64,000 nt of DNA, from contig JBFLXJ010000011.1 of the NCBI GenBank assembly GCA_040757085.1, forward strand, positions 100,086 through 164,085, read 5' to 3'. This stretch comes from Bacillota bacterium. GTDB lineage: Bacteria; Bacillota; Sulfobacillia; JACIYH01. Under the pieces are notes generated by a model, which was not told the origin of the DNA, made no database searches, and was given only the letters and a program-made list of their open reading frames with translations. A program made the translations under genes and the position numbers. Positions 41,668 to 50,106 of the stretch are shown here, in pieces; within the stretch, counting starts at the first letter, position 1, and each line of letters opens with the position of its first letter.

Positions 41668-42846
41668 TTGGCCGATCTGCGGGTGAGGATAGCGGGGATT
41701 GAGTTCCCCAACCCGGTGTTCACGGCTGCCGGGCCCCCCTCCCAGGATGGCGCCGCCCTGCTGCGGGCGGCGGCAGGGGGTGCCGGGGGCCTGGTGTGCA
41801 AGACGGTATCCCTGAAGCCGGCGCCTGTGCCCCATCCGAACATGATGGTTCCCGGGCGCGGGCGCACCATGCACCTCATCTCCGTGGGTGCGGGCGGGGG
41901 GCTGGCCAAAGTGGTACGGGCCGAGTTGCAACTGGGCCAGGCCCTGCTCAACACGGAACTGTGGTCCGACCTGCCCCTGGAGCGGTGGCTGCAGGTGGAG
42001 TATCCCCGCGCCCGCCAGGCCGGGCTGCCCGTGATCGCCAGTATCGGTTACACCGCTGACGAGGTGCGCGAGGTGGGTCCCCGGGTCGAGGCAGCGGGGG
42101 TGGACGCCATCGAGTTTTCCGTCCACTACCTGGGGGGCGCCATCGACCCCGTGCTGGAGACCGCCCGTGCTCTGCGCGATGCCGTCAGCGTGCCCATCTT
42201 CGCCAAGCTTTCCCCCAACGTGCCCGACCTGGTGGCGGTGGCGCGGGCCATTGATCCTTACGTGGACGGGTTCGTGGCTATCAATTCCCTGGGACCGTGC
42301 CTGGACTTCGATCCCGAGAACCCGGCACCTTACCTGGGCAGCAAGCTGGGGTACGGGTGGATATCCGGGGCGCCGCTGAAGCCCCTGGCCCTGCGTTGTG
42401 TGTTCGAGCTGGCGCGGGCTACTCCCAAACCCGTGATCGGGGTGGGCGGGGTGATGAGCGGGCGGGACGCCGTGCAGTTCCTCATGGCCGGGGCGTGGGC
42501 GGTGCAGATCTGTACGGGGGCCATCCTGCAGGGACCGGGGGTGTACGGGCGCGTGGCCGGAGAACTTGCTGCCTGGCTGGACGGCCACGGCTACCGGTTC
42601 CCGGAGGAGATCCGCGGCAAGTACATCCGGGCGGTGGGCGAAGGGCAGGCCGTCAAGTTGGAGGTTACGCCAGCCCGGGTGGATGAGGACCGCTGCACGG
42701 GGTGCGGGCTGTGCGTGCCCAGTTGCCCGGCCCAGGCTATATCTCAGGAGGGCATGCGGCCGGTAAGCGTGGACGAACTCAAGTGCCAGGGTTGCGGGCT
42801 GTGCGGGAGCATCTGCCCGCAGGGTGCCATGAGCCGCCCCTACTGA
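41668..42846 (+). CDS. dihydroorotate-dehydrogenase-like flavoprotein with C-terminal 2[4Fe-4S] ferredoxin
   Basis: 392 residues: an FMN-type barrel (AGIEFPNPVFTAAGP, LPVIASIGYT, GVDAIEFSVHYLGG, PIFAKLSPNVPD, GVGGVMSGRDAVQFLMAGAWAVQICTG) followed by two ferredoxin motifs, CTGCGLCVPSC and CQGCGLCGSIC. The order is that of dihydropyrimidine dehydrogenase PreA. The catalytic N-x-S-C-P-N segment of DHOD and PreA is replaced by F-S-V-H-Y, so normal dihydropyrimidine chemistry is doubtful. The start is TTG 41668 after GGGTGAGGGG. Lying between AOR genes, it may pass electrons between ferredoxin and an organic acceptor. Confidence 0.75.
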   Translation: MADLRVRIAGIEFPNPVFTAAGPPSQDGAALLRAAAGGAGGLVCKTVSLKPAPVPHPNMMVPGRGRTMHLISVGAGGGLAKVVRAELQLGQALLNTELWSDLPLERWLQVEYPRARQAGLPVIASIGYTADEVREVGPRVEAAGVDAIEFSVHYLGGAIDPVLETARALRDAVSVPIFAKLSPNVPDLVAVARAIDPYVDGFVAINSLGPCLDFDPENPAPYLGSKLGYGWISGAPLKPLALRCVFELARATPKPVIGVGGVMSGRDAVQFLMAGAWAVQICTGAILQGPGVYGRVAGELAAWLDGHGYRFPEEIRGKYIRAVGEGQAVKLEVTPARVDEDRCTGCGLCVPSCPAQAISQEGMRPVSVDELKCQGCGLCGSICPQGAMSRPY

Positions 42847-42937
42847 TCCACCCCTACTTACCCGGACCGCCGCCGTCGCCCGTTCATGCTCGCATCGCCG
42901 TGTCATTTGCCGACTACGGAGAGGAGGAGAAGGACCG

Positions 42938-44818
42938 GTGGCAGGGGTTTCGTACCAGGGTACCATCCTGTGGGTGGACCTCAGCCGGGGTACCGTGGAG
43001 GGCAGGACATTTTCCGAATCACTTCAGCGTGCTTACCTGGGGGGCAGGGCACTGGCCGCCCGGCTCCTCTACGACCTGGTGCCACCCCAAGCCGATCCCC
43101 TGGGGCCGGAAAACGTGGTCGTGGTGGCGACCGGACCCATCACCGGCACCCTGGCTCCTGCCTCCGGCCGCTTCACGGTGGCGGCGGTCTCGCCCAAGAC
43201 CGGCCTGATAGGCTACGCCAACTCAGGCGGTCACTTCGGGCCGGAGATGAAGCTGGCGGGATTTGACGCCCTGGTCATCACGGGTTCCAGCCCCGAACCC
43301 GTGTACCTGTACCTGAGCGATGGCAGGGCCGCACTGCTCCCCGCCCGCGAGATGTGGGGACAGGGGTTGTTCCGGACGTGGGCAATGCTGGAGGAAAGGC
43401 ACGGTCCCGGCGTGCACTACCTGGGTATCGGTCCGGCAGGCGAGAACCAGGTGCTGGTATCCGCAGTGATGAACGACGGCTGGGATGCGCAGGCACGTCC
43501 TGCCCTGGGGGCGGTGTGGGGGGCCAAGAAGCTGAAGTGCATTGCGGCCCATGGCACCGGGAAGGTGAAGGTGGCTGACCCGGAGGGTTTTCTGGATGCG
43601 GTGCGGGACGCCTACCGCAAAATCATGGCCGACAAGACGTACCCCGATTTTTCCAAGTACGGGACCTCTATCCTGGTAGACATCGCCCAGGCCAGCGGCG
43701 GGCTTTCTACCCGCAACGCCCAGGAGGGCGTGTTCGAGCACTACGACCGCATATCCTCGCGTCGGATGCACGCTGACCACACGGTGGGGAAAAAGGCTTG
43801 CTGGGGGTGTCCCCTCCACTGCAAGAACTACGTGGAGGTGAGGAGCGGCCCCTACCGGATGCGGGGTGGGGGACCGGAGTACGAGACCCTGGTGTGCCTG
43901 GGGTCGCGAGTGGGGCTGGGCGACCTGGGAGCCATCCTGTACGCCAACCACATCTGCAACGACCTGGGGCTGGACACCATCTCGGCCGGTACGGCCATTT
44001 CCTTCCTGATGGAAGCGTCCCAGCGTGAGCTCATCCCGGAGAGGCTCCCCTGGGGGGATGCCCAACTGGTCATCGACCTCCTGAAGAAGATGGCGTACCG
44101 GGAGGGGTTGGGGGAACTGGCCGGGCAGGGGGTGGCCCGCCTGCGCCAGGCCATCGCCGGTTCGGACGAGTTCGCCCTCGAGGTGAAGGGTCTGGAACTT
44201 CCCGCCTTTGACGTGCGCACGGGAAAGGGCTTCGGGTTGTCTGAGGCAACTGCCAACCGGGGAGGGGACCACCTCACCGCGCTACCCAATTTTGAACTGC
44301 TGGGGATGAGCGAGCAGGAAGGAGAGCACTGGTTCGGGAATCCTTATTGCGTTGATCCGTATACGGAGCGGGGCAAGGTTCCCATGGTCCTCTGGCACGA
44401 ATACTTTGCCATGCTGTGCGACTCCGCAGAAATATGCAAGTACACCACCTTTGCCACGTACGCCCTGTTGCCCCGGGATTTGGCCCGTTTCATCACCCTG
44501 GCGACGGGTGAAGAACGGACGGAAGCAGAGTTGATGTATCTCGCCGAGCGGGCCTACAACCTGGAGCGGCTGTTCAACATCCGCAGGGGGATGGTCCCGG
44601 CCCGGGACGATCGCCTGCCCCGTCGATACACTCGCGACCCGCTTCCGCACGGGCCGGCGCGGGGTCAGGTGGTCCATCTGGAAACCATGCTCCCCGAATA
44701 CTACCGGGCCCATGGCTGGGACCAGCGGGGAGTACCTTTGCCCGAAACCCTGCGCCGTCTGGGTCTGGATAAAGAGGCTGCCCAGGCGCTGGGGGGTGGC
44801 ACCGGGCAGTGCGGGTGA
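42938..44818 (+). CDS. aldehyde ferredoxin oxidoreductase family protein 3
   Basis: 626 residues. LGGRALAARLLYDLV, GPITGTLAPASGRF, SGGHFGPEMKLAGFDALVITG, canonical cluster cysteines from C288 (ACWGCPLHC) with the fourth in EICKY, GLDTISAGTAISFLMEA and NRGGDHL. The start is GTG 42938 with GAGGAGGAGAAGG upstream, after a 91-base gap with no clear promoter. The end overlaps the second MoaD-like gene by 10 bases. The sequence between motifs differs widely from AOR 1 and 2, so substrate is again probably distinct. Confidence 0.93.
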   Translation: MAGVSYQGTILWVDLSRGTVEGRTFSESLQRAYLGGRALAARLLYDLVPPQADPLGPENVVVVATGPITGTLAPASGRFTVAAVSPKTGLIGYANSGGHFGPEMKLAGFDALVITGSSPEPVYLYLSDGRAALLPAREMWGQGLFRTWAMLEERHGPGVHYLGIGPAGENQVLVSAVMNDGWDAQARPALGAVWGAKKLKCIAAHGTGKVKVADPEGFLDAVRDAYRKIMADKTYPDFSKYGTSILVDIAQASGGLSTRNAQEGVFEHYDRISSRRMHADHTVGKKACWGCPLHCKNYVEVRSGPYRMRGGGPEYETLVCLGSRVGLGDLGAILYANHICNDLGLDTISAGTAISFLMEASQRELIPERLPWGDAQLVIDLLKKMAYREGLGELAGQGVARLRQAIAGSDEFALEVKGLELPAFDVRTGKGFGLSEATANRGGDHLTALPNFELLGMSEQEGEHWFGNPYCVDPYTERGKVPMVLWHEYFAMLCDSAEICKYTTFATYALLPRDLARFITLATGEERTEAELMYLAERAYNLERLFNIRRGMVPARDDRLPRRYTRDPLPHGPARGQVVHLETMLPEYYRAHGWDQRGVPLPETLRRLGLDKEAAQALGGGTGQCG

Positions 44819-45186
44819 AGCTGCGCAATTACGGGTACTACGCCGACCTGCTGGGAGGGCCGCTGGTGGAACTGGAGATCCCGGGCAGCACCCTGGGGGA
44901 TCTCTTTACGGCCATCAGGTCCCGGTTCGGGGTCGACCTCGGGGCGCGGCCTAACCTGCGGCTGATCGTGGGAGAGAAGGTTTTACACTCTTTTCCCGCG
45001 GGGTTCAGGCTGGAAGAGGGTGCGGAGGTGGCCATCGTTCCGGTGGTGGCAGGAGGAGATTGGGTTGTGCGGGAGGAGGTGAGTATGGGACGGCGTTCGG
45101 TGGTGTCTCGGCATCGGGGAACGGCCATTCGTTCTGCAAGAGGGGAGGAGAGGGAATGCACCGGAGGATACTCGTCACCGGGCTGA
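44809..45186 (+). CDS. MoaD/ThiS-like protein with an extended tail
   Basis: 125 residues. Residues 1-83 form a ubiquitin-like carrier (VKLRNYGYYADLLGGPLVELEI, LGDLFTAIRSRFGVDL, LIVGEKVL, GAEVAIVPVVAGG), ending in Gly82-Gly83, normally the C-terminus that becomes thiocarboxylate. Here another 42 residues follow before a stop, the last ones overlapping the next gene's start by 31 bases. The tail is low in recognisable structure. GTG 44809 overlaps AOR 3; GTG 44815 is an alternative. Probably serves tungsten- or molybdopterin synthesis for the AORs, if the tail is removed or tolerated. Confidence 0.7.
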   Translation: MRVKLRNYGYYADLLGGPLVELEIPGSTLGDLFTAIRSRFGVDLGARPNLRLIVGEKVLHSFPAGFRLEEGAEVAIVPVVAGGDWVVREEVSMGRRSVVSRHRGTAIRSARGEERECTGGYSSPG

Positions 45187-46271
45187 TACTCCTTTTGCTG
45201 GTAGCGTTTGTGACGGCGTGCACGAGCAAGCCAGCCGAGCCGCAGCAGCCCGCCAAGCCAGCGGAGGAGCCCAAGGAGATCAACGTGGGATTCATTTACG
45301 TGGGCCCGGTGGGGGACGCCGGATGGACCTGGGCCCATGACCAGGGGCGCCAGTACCTGGAGAAGAACCTGCCCGGCGTGAAGACGCACTTCATCGAATC
45401 GGTACCGGAGGGAGCCGACTGCGAGCGGGAGATCCGGCGGCTGGTGGAGGAGAAGAACTGCAAGGTGGTTTTCACCACCAGTTTCGGGTTCATGGACGGC
45501 ACGCTCAACGTGGCCAAGGAGTACCCCGATCGCGTGTTCATGCACTGCTCGGGGTACAAGATGTCGGACAACATGGGGAACTACTTCGGCCGCATGTACC
45601 AGCCCCGGTACCTGGCGGGGATCGTGGCCGGCAAGATGACAAAGTCCAACAAGATCGGCTACGTGGCTGCGTTCTCCATCCCCGAGGTGGTGCGCGGGAT
45701 CAACGCCTTCACCCTGGGAGTGCGTTCGGTTAACCCCAAGGCTACGGTGAAAGTGGTCTGGACCAACACCTGGTACGACCCGGCCAAGGAGAAGGAAGCC
45801 GCCAAGAGCCTGCTGGCGGTGGGCTGCGACGTCATCGCCCAGCACCAGGATACACCAGGTCCGGTGCAGGCGGCCGAAGAGGCGGGCAAGTACGGCATCG
45901 GGTACAACTCCGACATGTCCAAGTTTGCCCCCAAGGCCCACCTCACCGCGCCCGTATGGAACTGGGGTCCTTACTACGTGCGGGTGGTCAAGTCCGTCAT
46001 GGACAAGACCTGGAAGCCCGAGGCGTACTGGGGTCCCATGTCTGATGGCATCGTGGGTCTGGCACCCTTGGGTCCCATGGTCCCCGAAGACGTCAAGAAG
46101 CTGGTGGAGGAGAAAAAGCAGGAGATCCTGTCCGGGAAGTGGGACGTGTTCACGGGGCCCATCAAGGACCAGTCGGGCAAGGTTCGGGTGGCCGAGGGTC
46201 AGAAGATGACGGACCAGGAGATGCTCAGCTTCGACTGGTTCGTCGAGGGCGTGGAAGGTACCATCAAGTAA
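45156..46271 (+). CDS. BMP-family nucleoside-binding lipoprotein of an ABC transporter
   Basis: 371 residues. A lipoprotein signal peptide (Arg-Arg, hydrophobic core, lipobox V-T-A-C with Cys22) leads into a PnrA/BMP-type binding domain: INVGFIYVGPVGDAGWTWAHDQG, FTTSFGFMD, YPDRVFMHCSGYK, NYFGRMYQPRYLAGIVAG and SDGIVGLAPLGP. The family binds purine nucleosides outside the cell. The ATG follows GGGGAGGAGAGGG. The ATPase and both permeases follow, so the transporter is complete. Confidence 0.92.
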   Translation: MHRRILVTGLILLLLVAFVTACTSKPAEPQQPAKPAEEPKEINVGFIYVGPVGDAGWTWAHDQGRQYLEKNLPGVKTHFIESVPEGADCEREIRRLVEEKNCKVVFTTSFGFMDGTLNVAKEYPDRVFMHCSGYKMSDNMGNYFGRMYQPRYLAGIVAGKMTKSNKIGYVAAFSIPEVVRGINAFTLGVRSVNPKATVKVVWTNTWYDPAKEKEAAKSLLAVGCDVIAQHQDTPGPVQAAEEAGKYGIGYNSDMSKFAPKAHLTAPVWNWGPYYVRVVKSVMDKTWKPEAYWGPMSDGIVGLAPLGPMVPEDVKKLVEEKKQEILSGKWDVFTGPIKDQSGKVRVAEGQKMTDQEMLSFDWFVEGVEGTIK

Positions 46272-46283
46272 TCGGTAGTGTGG

Positions 46284-46319
46284 AGGTAGCCCCGGCGCCG
46301 TTCCGCGCCGGGGCTGCCT
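46284..46319 (+). terminator. intra-operon hairpin after the binding-protein gene
   Basis: AGGTAGCCCCGGCGC and GCGCCGGGGCTGCCT form a 15-base stem (one G-U pair) with a 6-base loop between binding protein and ATPase. Such hairpins in ABC operons usually stabilise the upstream message so that binding protein is made in excess. Confidence 0.65.
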
Positions 46320-46334
46320 GATAAACGGGCGGGG

Positions 46335-47906
46335 GTGAGCCGTTTGGCCGGGGAAATCCTGGTCGAGATGCGGGGCATCACCAAGCGCTTTCCGGGAGTG
46401 CTGGCTAACGACGGGGTGAACCTGTCGGTGCAGGCGGGGGAGGTGCACGCCCTCCTGGGCGAGAACGGGGCGGGCAAGACCACCCTGATGAGCGTCCTCT
46501 CCGGCCTGTATCAGCCTGATGCGGGGGAAATCCTGGTGGAGGGCAGGCCCGTAGTCTTTCGATCACCGCGGGACGCCATCCGGGCGGGCATCGGGATGGT
46601 GCACCAGCACTTCCGCCTGGTGGAGCCGTTCACGGTGGCAGAGAACGTCACCCTGGGGCTCGACCGGCCCCGATTCGCACTGGACCTGGGCAGGGTGGAA
46701 GCGGAAGTGGCCAGGCTGGGGGACCGGCACGGCCTGAAAGTTGACCCCCGTGCGCGCATCTGGCAGCTTTCCGTGGGGGAGCAGCAGCGGGTGGAGATCC
46801 TCAAGATGCTTTACCGGGGTGCCCGGGTGCTGATCCTGGACGAACCCACCGCGGTGCTCACCCCTCAGGAGGCGCGAGAGCTTTTCGCCGTGCTGCGCCA
46901 GATGGCCGCCTCCGGGCGGGCCATCGTGTTCATAAGCCACAAGCTGCAGGAAGTGATGGAGGTAGCCGACCGCATTACCGTGTTGCGGGGTGGCCGCAAC
47001 GTGGCTACCCTGGCCAAGGCCGCCACCACCCCGCGGGAACTGGCCCACCTCATGGTGGGGAGGGAAGTCTCGGTTTCTTATGACCGTGCGGACCGCCCCC
47101 CGGGGGAGGTGCTGCTTTCCCTGGAGGGCGTGGAAGCCATGAGCGACCGCGGCTTCCTGGCCCTGCGGGGTCTCTCCCTCAAGGTGCACGCCGGAGAAAT
47201 CGTGGGCATCGCGGGAGTGTCGGGGAACGGGCAGCGAGAACTGGCCGAGGTGATCAGCGGGCTGCGCCCGGTGGTGGGGGGCACCGTCAGGGTGGGGGGC
47301 AGGGAGCTCACCGGCTGCCACCCGGCCCGCATCATCGAGTGTGGCCTGAGCCTGATCCCTGAGGACAGGCTGGGCACGGGCCTGGTGCCCACCCTGCCCG
47401 TGTGCGATAACGTGATCCTCAAGGGGTATCGCCGTCCCCCCATTTGCCGGGGTGCCTTTTTGCAGTGGGCGGAGATCAGGCGGCAGGCCCGCAGTCTGGT
47501 GGAGGAATTCGCGGTCAAGGTGCCCAGCCTGGATGCGCCGGTGCGCAAGCTTTCCGGCGGCAACCTCCAGCGCCTCTTGCTGGCCCGCGAGATATCGGCC
47601 AGGCCCCGCGTGATGGTGGCCGTGCATCCCACCCGGGGGCTGGACGTAGGCGCCACGGCAGGGGTGCATGGCCTCCTGCTGCAACAGAGAGATGCGGGAG
47701 CGGCTATCCTCCTCATTTCCGAGGATCTCGATGAGATCATGGCCCTGTCCGACCGCATTGCCGTTATGTATGAGGGACAGATCGTGGGAGAAGTGATGGC
47801 CCGAGAGGCACGTTTGGAGGAGATAGGTTTGATGATGGCGGGCGTACGTCCCCGCTCGACAGGTCCCGATGAGGCGGAGGCTGGCCAGGGAGGTGCGACG
47901 GGATGA
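46335..47906 (+). CDS. nucleoside ABC transporter ATP-binding protein (two domains)
   Basis: 523 residues, tandem ATPase of the sugar/nucleoside import type. Domain 1: Walker A GENGAGKTT, Q-loop MVHQHFRLV, signature LSVGEQQR, Walker B VLILDEPTAVL. Domain 2 has a degenerate Walker A (GVSGNGQRE), signature LSGGNLQR and a Walker B in which the catalytic Glu region reads VAVHPTRGLD, the usual asymmetry of this family. GTG 46335 (TTG 46344 alternative). Works with the permeases downstream and the lipoprotein upstream. Confidence 0.93.
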   Translation: MSRLAGEILVEMRGITKRFPGVLANDGVNLSVQAGEVHALLGENGAGKTTLMSVLSGLYQPDAGEILVEGRPVVFRSPRDAIRAGIGMVHQHFRLVEPFTVAENVTLGLDRPRFALDLGRVEAEVARLGDRHGLKVDPRARIWQLSVGEQQRVEILKMLYRGARVLILDEPTAVLTPQEARELFAVLRQMAASGRAIVFISHKLQEVMEVADRITVLRGGRNVATLAKAATTPRELAHLMVGREVSVSYDRADRPPGEVLLSLEGVEAMSDRGFLALRGLSLKVHAGEIVGIAGVSGNGQRELAEVISGLRPVVGGTVRVGGRELTGCHPARIIECGLSLIPEDRLGTGLVPTLPVCDNVILKGYRRPPICRGAFLQWAEIRRQARSLVEEFAVKVPSLDAPVRKLSGGNLQRLLLAREISARPRVMVAVHPTRGLDVGATAGVHGLLLQQRDAGAAILLISEDLDEIMALSDRIAVMYEGQIVGEVMAREARLEEIGLMMAGVRPRSTGPDEAEAGQGGATG

Positions 47907-47940
47907 GGTTGCCAGAGGATGGCGGCGGGGGTGCGAGGGC

Positions 47941-49113
47941 ATGAGGTTGCGCCTGGAACGGCGGCTTGACGTTCCCCGCCCCCTGATCTGGTTGATGCCT
48001 GTGGTGTCGGTGGCGCTTGCCCTCCTGGCCGGTGCCCTGTTTTTGCACCTCACCGGGAGCGACCCCGGGGAAGTGTACGGCATGATGTTGCGGGGTGCCT
48101 TCGGGTCTCGCTACGGCACTACCGAGACCTTCGTGAAGGCGATCCCCCTCATGCTGTGCGGGCTGGGGGTGGGGATTGCCTTCCGCATGCTGCTATGGAA
48201 CATCGGGGCAGAAGGACAGCTGTACATGGGGGCGTTTGCCGCCACCTGGGTGTGCCTCTCGTTCCCGGAGGGGCCCGCGTACCTGCTCGTGCCCGCTATG
48301 ATGCTGGCGGGATTGCTCGCCGGCGGTGTGTGGGCCCTGCTGCCCGCCATACCACGGGCTTACCTGAAGACCAACGAGGTCATCACCACCCTGATGCTCA
48401 ACTACGTGGCCATCCTGTGGGTGAGTTACCTGGTGCACGGCCCCTGGCGGGACCCGGCCGGGCTCAACTTCCCGCTGACCCCGCCCTTCCCCCGCTCGGC
48501 ATGGCTGCCCACCTTTCCCGGGACCCGCGTCCACGTGGGCCTCGTAATCGCCGTGGTGGCGGCGGCGCTGCTCAGCGTGGTGCTGTGGCGAACCCGCTGG
48601 GGGTACGAGGTGAGGGTGATTGGAGAGAGTGCCCAGGCCGCGCGCTACGCGGGCATGAACGTGGAGCGCAACATCCTGCTCGTCATGTTCCTGAGCGGGG
48701 CCCTGGCCGGACTGGCGGGCATGTGCGAGGTCTCCGGGGTTATCCACCGCCTGCAGCACCAGGTGTCCCCCGGATACGGGTATTCCGCCATCATCGTGGC
48801 CTGGCTGGCTCGCCTCAACCCCTGGGCTATCCTGGTGGTATCCATTCTTTTCGGCGGGTTGCTGGTAGGAGGGTATGCCGTACAACTGGCCGGCATTCCG
48901 GCAGCGGTGGCTTACATGCTCCAGGGAGCCATCCTGTTTTTCGTGCTGGGAGGCGAGTTTTTGACGCGCTACCGCATCCGCCTGGTAGTTTCGCCGGGCC
49001 CGGGTCCGGTGGTGGCGGCCGGAGCAGGGGGGGACGGCTCTCCGGCCGGCACGGCCGCGCCGCGTTCGGCGGGTCGGGGAAGCAAGGGCGGCACCCGGGA
49101 AGGGGGGGTATAG
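47941..49113 (+). CDS. nucleoside ABC transporter permease 1
   Basis: 390 residues, about nine or ten hydrophobic segments, BPD_transp_2 family. Typical blocks are IPLMLCGLGVGIAFRMLLWNIGAEGQ, LKTNEVITTLMLNYVA, and VRVIGESAQAARYAGMNVER. ATG 47941 is used because it follows GGGGGTGCGAGGGC and starts ahead of the first membrane helix; the frame stays open for 24 codons further upstream within the ATPase gene end. A Gly/Ala/Arg-rich tail of about 40 residues closes the protein. Confidence 0.9.
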   Translation: MRLRLERRLDVPRPLIWLMPVVSVALALLAGALFLHLTGSDPGEVYGMMLRGAFGSRYGTTETFVKAIPLMLCGLGVGIAFRMLLWNIGAEGQLYMGAFAATWVCLSFPEGPAYLLVPAMMLAGLLAGGVWALLPAIPRAYLKTNEVITTLMLNYVAILWVSYLVHGPWRDPAGLNFPLTPPFPRSAWLPTFPGTRVHVGLVIAVVAAALLSVVLWRTRWGYEVRVIGESAQAARYAGMNVERNILLVMFLSGALAGLAGMCEVSGVIHRLQHQVSPGYGYSAIIVAWLARLNPWAILVVSILFGGLLVGGYAVQLAGIPAAVAYMLQGAILFFVLGGEFLTRYRIRLVVSPGPGPVVAAGAGGDGSPAGTAAPRSAGRGSKGGTREGGV

Positions 49114-50040
49114 ATGGACTGGCTGCTGGCGGTTTCCATCTGCCAGGCCGCCATCACGGCGGGAACCCCCATCCTGTTCGCAGCCCTGGGGGAAATCCTG
49201 GCCGAGCGGGTGGGCGTGCTCAACCTGGGCGTGGAAGGCATGATGCTGGTGGGGGCGGTCTCGGGGTTCCTGGTAACGGTCCGGACGGGAAGCCCCTGGC
49301 TGGGCCTGCTGGCCTCTTTGGTGGCGGGAGGGCTCATGGCCCTCATCCACGCCGTGCTTTCGGTGGGGCTGCGGGCTAACCAGGTGGTGAGCGGCCTGGC
49401 TCTCACCCTGTTCGGCACAGGGTTGAGTGGCTACCTGGGTAAGCCCCTGATCGGGGTTCCTGCTCCGCTCACGTTCCGCCCGGTGAAGGTCCCCGGGCTG
49501 GGGGACATGCCCTTCCTGGGACCGGTAGTGTTCGGGCACGACTACCTGGTGTACATCAGTTACCTGCTGGTACCGCTGCTGTGGTTCTTCCTGTACCGCA
49601 CGCGACCGGGCCTGCACATGCGGTCCGTGGGGGAAAACCCCGCTGCCGCCGATGCCATGGGCATCAACGTGGTCTGGACGCGCTACATTTACACCGTGGC
49701 TGGGGGCATGCTCGCTGGAGCTGGCGGTGCGTACCTGTCCCTCGCCTACGCCCCTACCTGGCTGGAAAACATGACTGCGGGACGGGGCTGGATTGCGGTG
49801 GCCCTGGTGATATTTGCCGGCTGGAATCCCCTTGTGGCCCTGGCAGGATCCTACCTGTTCGGGGGCGTGGATGCTCTGGGCCTGCGCATCCAGGCTGTGG
49901 GTACCGTGGTGCCTTCGTTCTTCCTGAGCATGCTCCCTTATGTCTTCACCATCCTGGTGCTTCTGGTTAGCGCCCGCGGCAAGCGCCGTCTGGCGGCTCC
50001 CGGTGCCCTGGGGCTGGCCTACGACCGCGAGGGCCACTAG
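49114..50040 (+). CDS. nucleoside ABC transporter permease 2
   Basis: 308-residue membrane protein of the same permease family: ITAGTPILFAALGEILAERVGVLNLGVEGMML, GLRANQVVSGLALTLFGTGLS, RSVGENPAAADAMGINV and GRGWIAVALVIFAGWNP, all typical of the smaller partner. The ATG comes directly after the permease 1 stop. It completes the importer and ends the long plus-strand series; the next gene is convergent. Confidence 0.92.
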   Translation: MDWLLAVSICQAAITAGTPILFAALGEILAERVGVLNLGVEGMMLVGAVSGFLVTVRTGSPWLGLLASLVAGGLMALIHAVLSVGLRANQVVSGLALTLFGTGLSGYLGKPLIGVPAPLTFRPVKVPGLGDMPFLGPVVFGHDYLVYISYLLVPLLWFFLYRTRPGLHMRSVGENPAAADAMGINVVWTRYIYTVAGGMLAGAGGAYLSLAYAPTWLENMTAGRGWIAVALVIFAGWNPLVALAGSYLFGGVDALGLRIQAVGTVVPSFFLSMLPYVFTILVLLVSARGKRRLAAPGALGLAYDREGH

Positions 50041-50106
50041 CCCCCCGGCACAAACGGCTGGGCGCAAGCGATCCGGGTTCCGGGGTGCATGACGGCGCGT
50101 GATGGC

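Noticed and set aside
39981-41954. 657-codon minus-strand open frame
   Set aside because: Antisense shadow of AOR 2 and the PreA-like gene; no protein family features.
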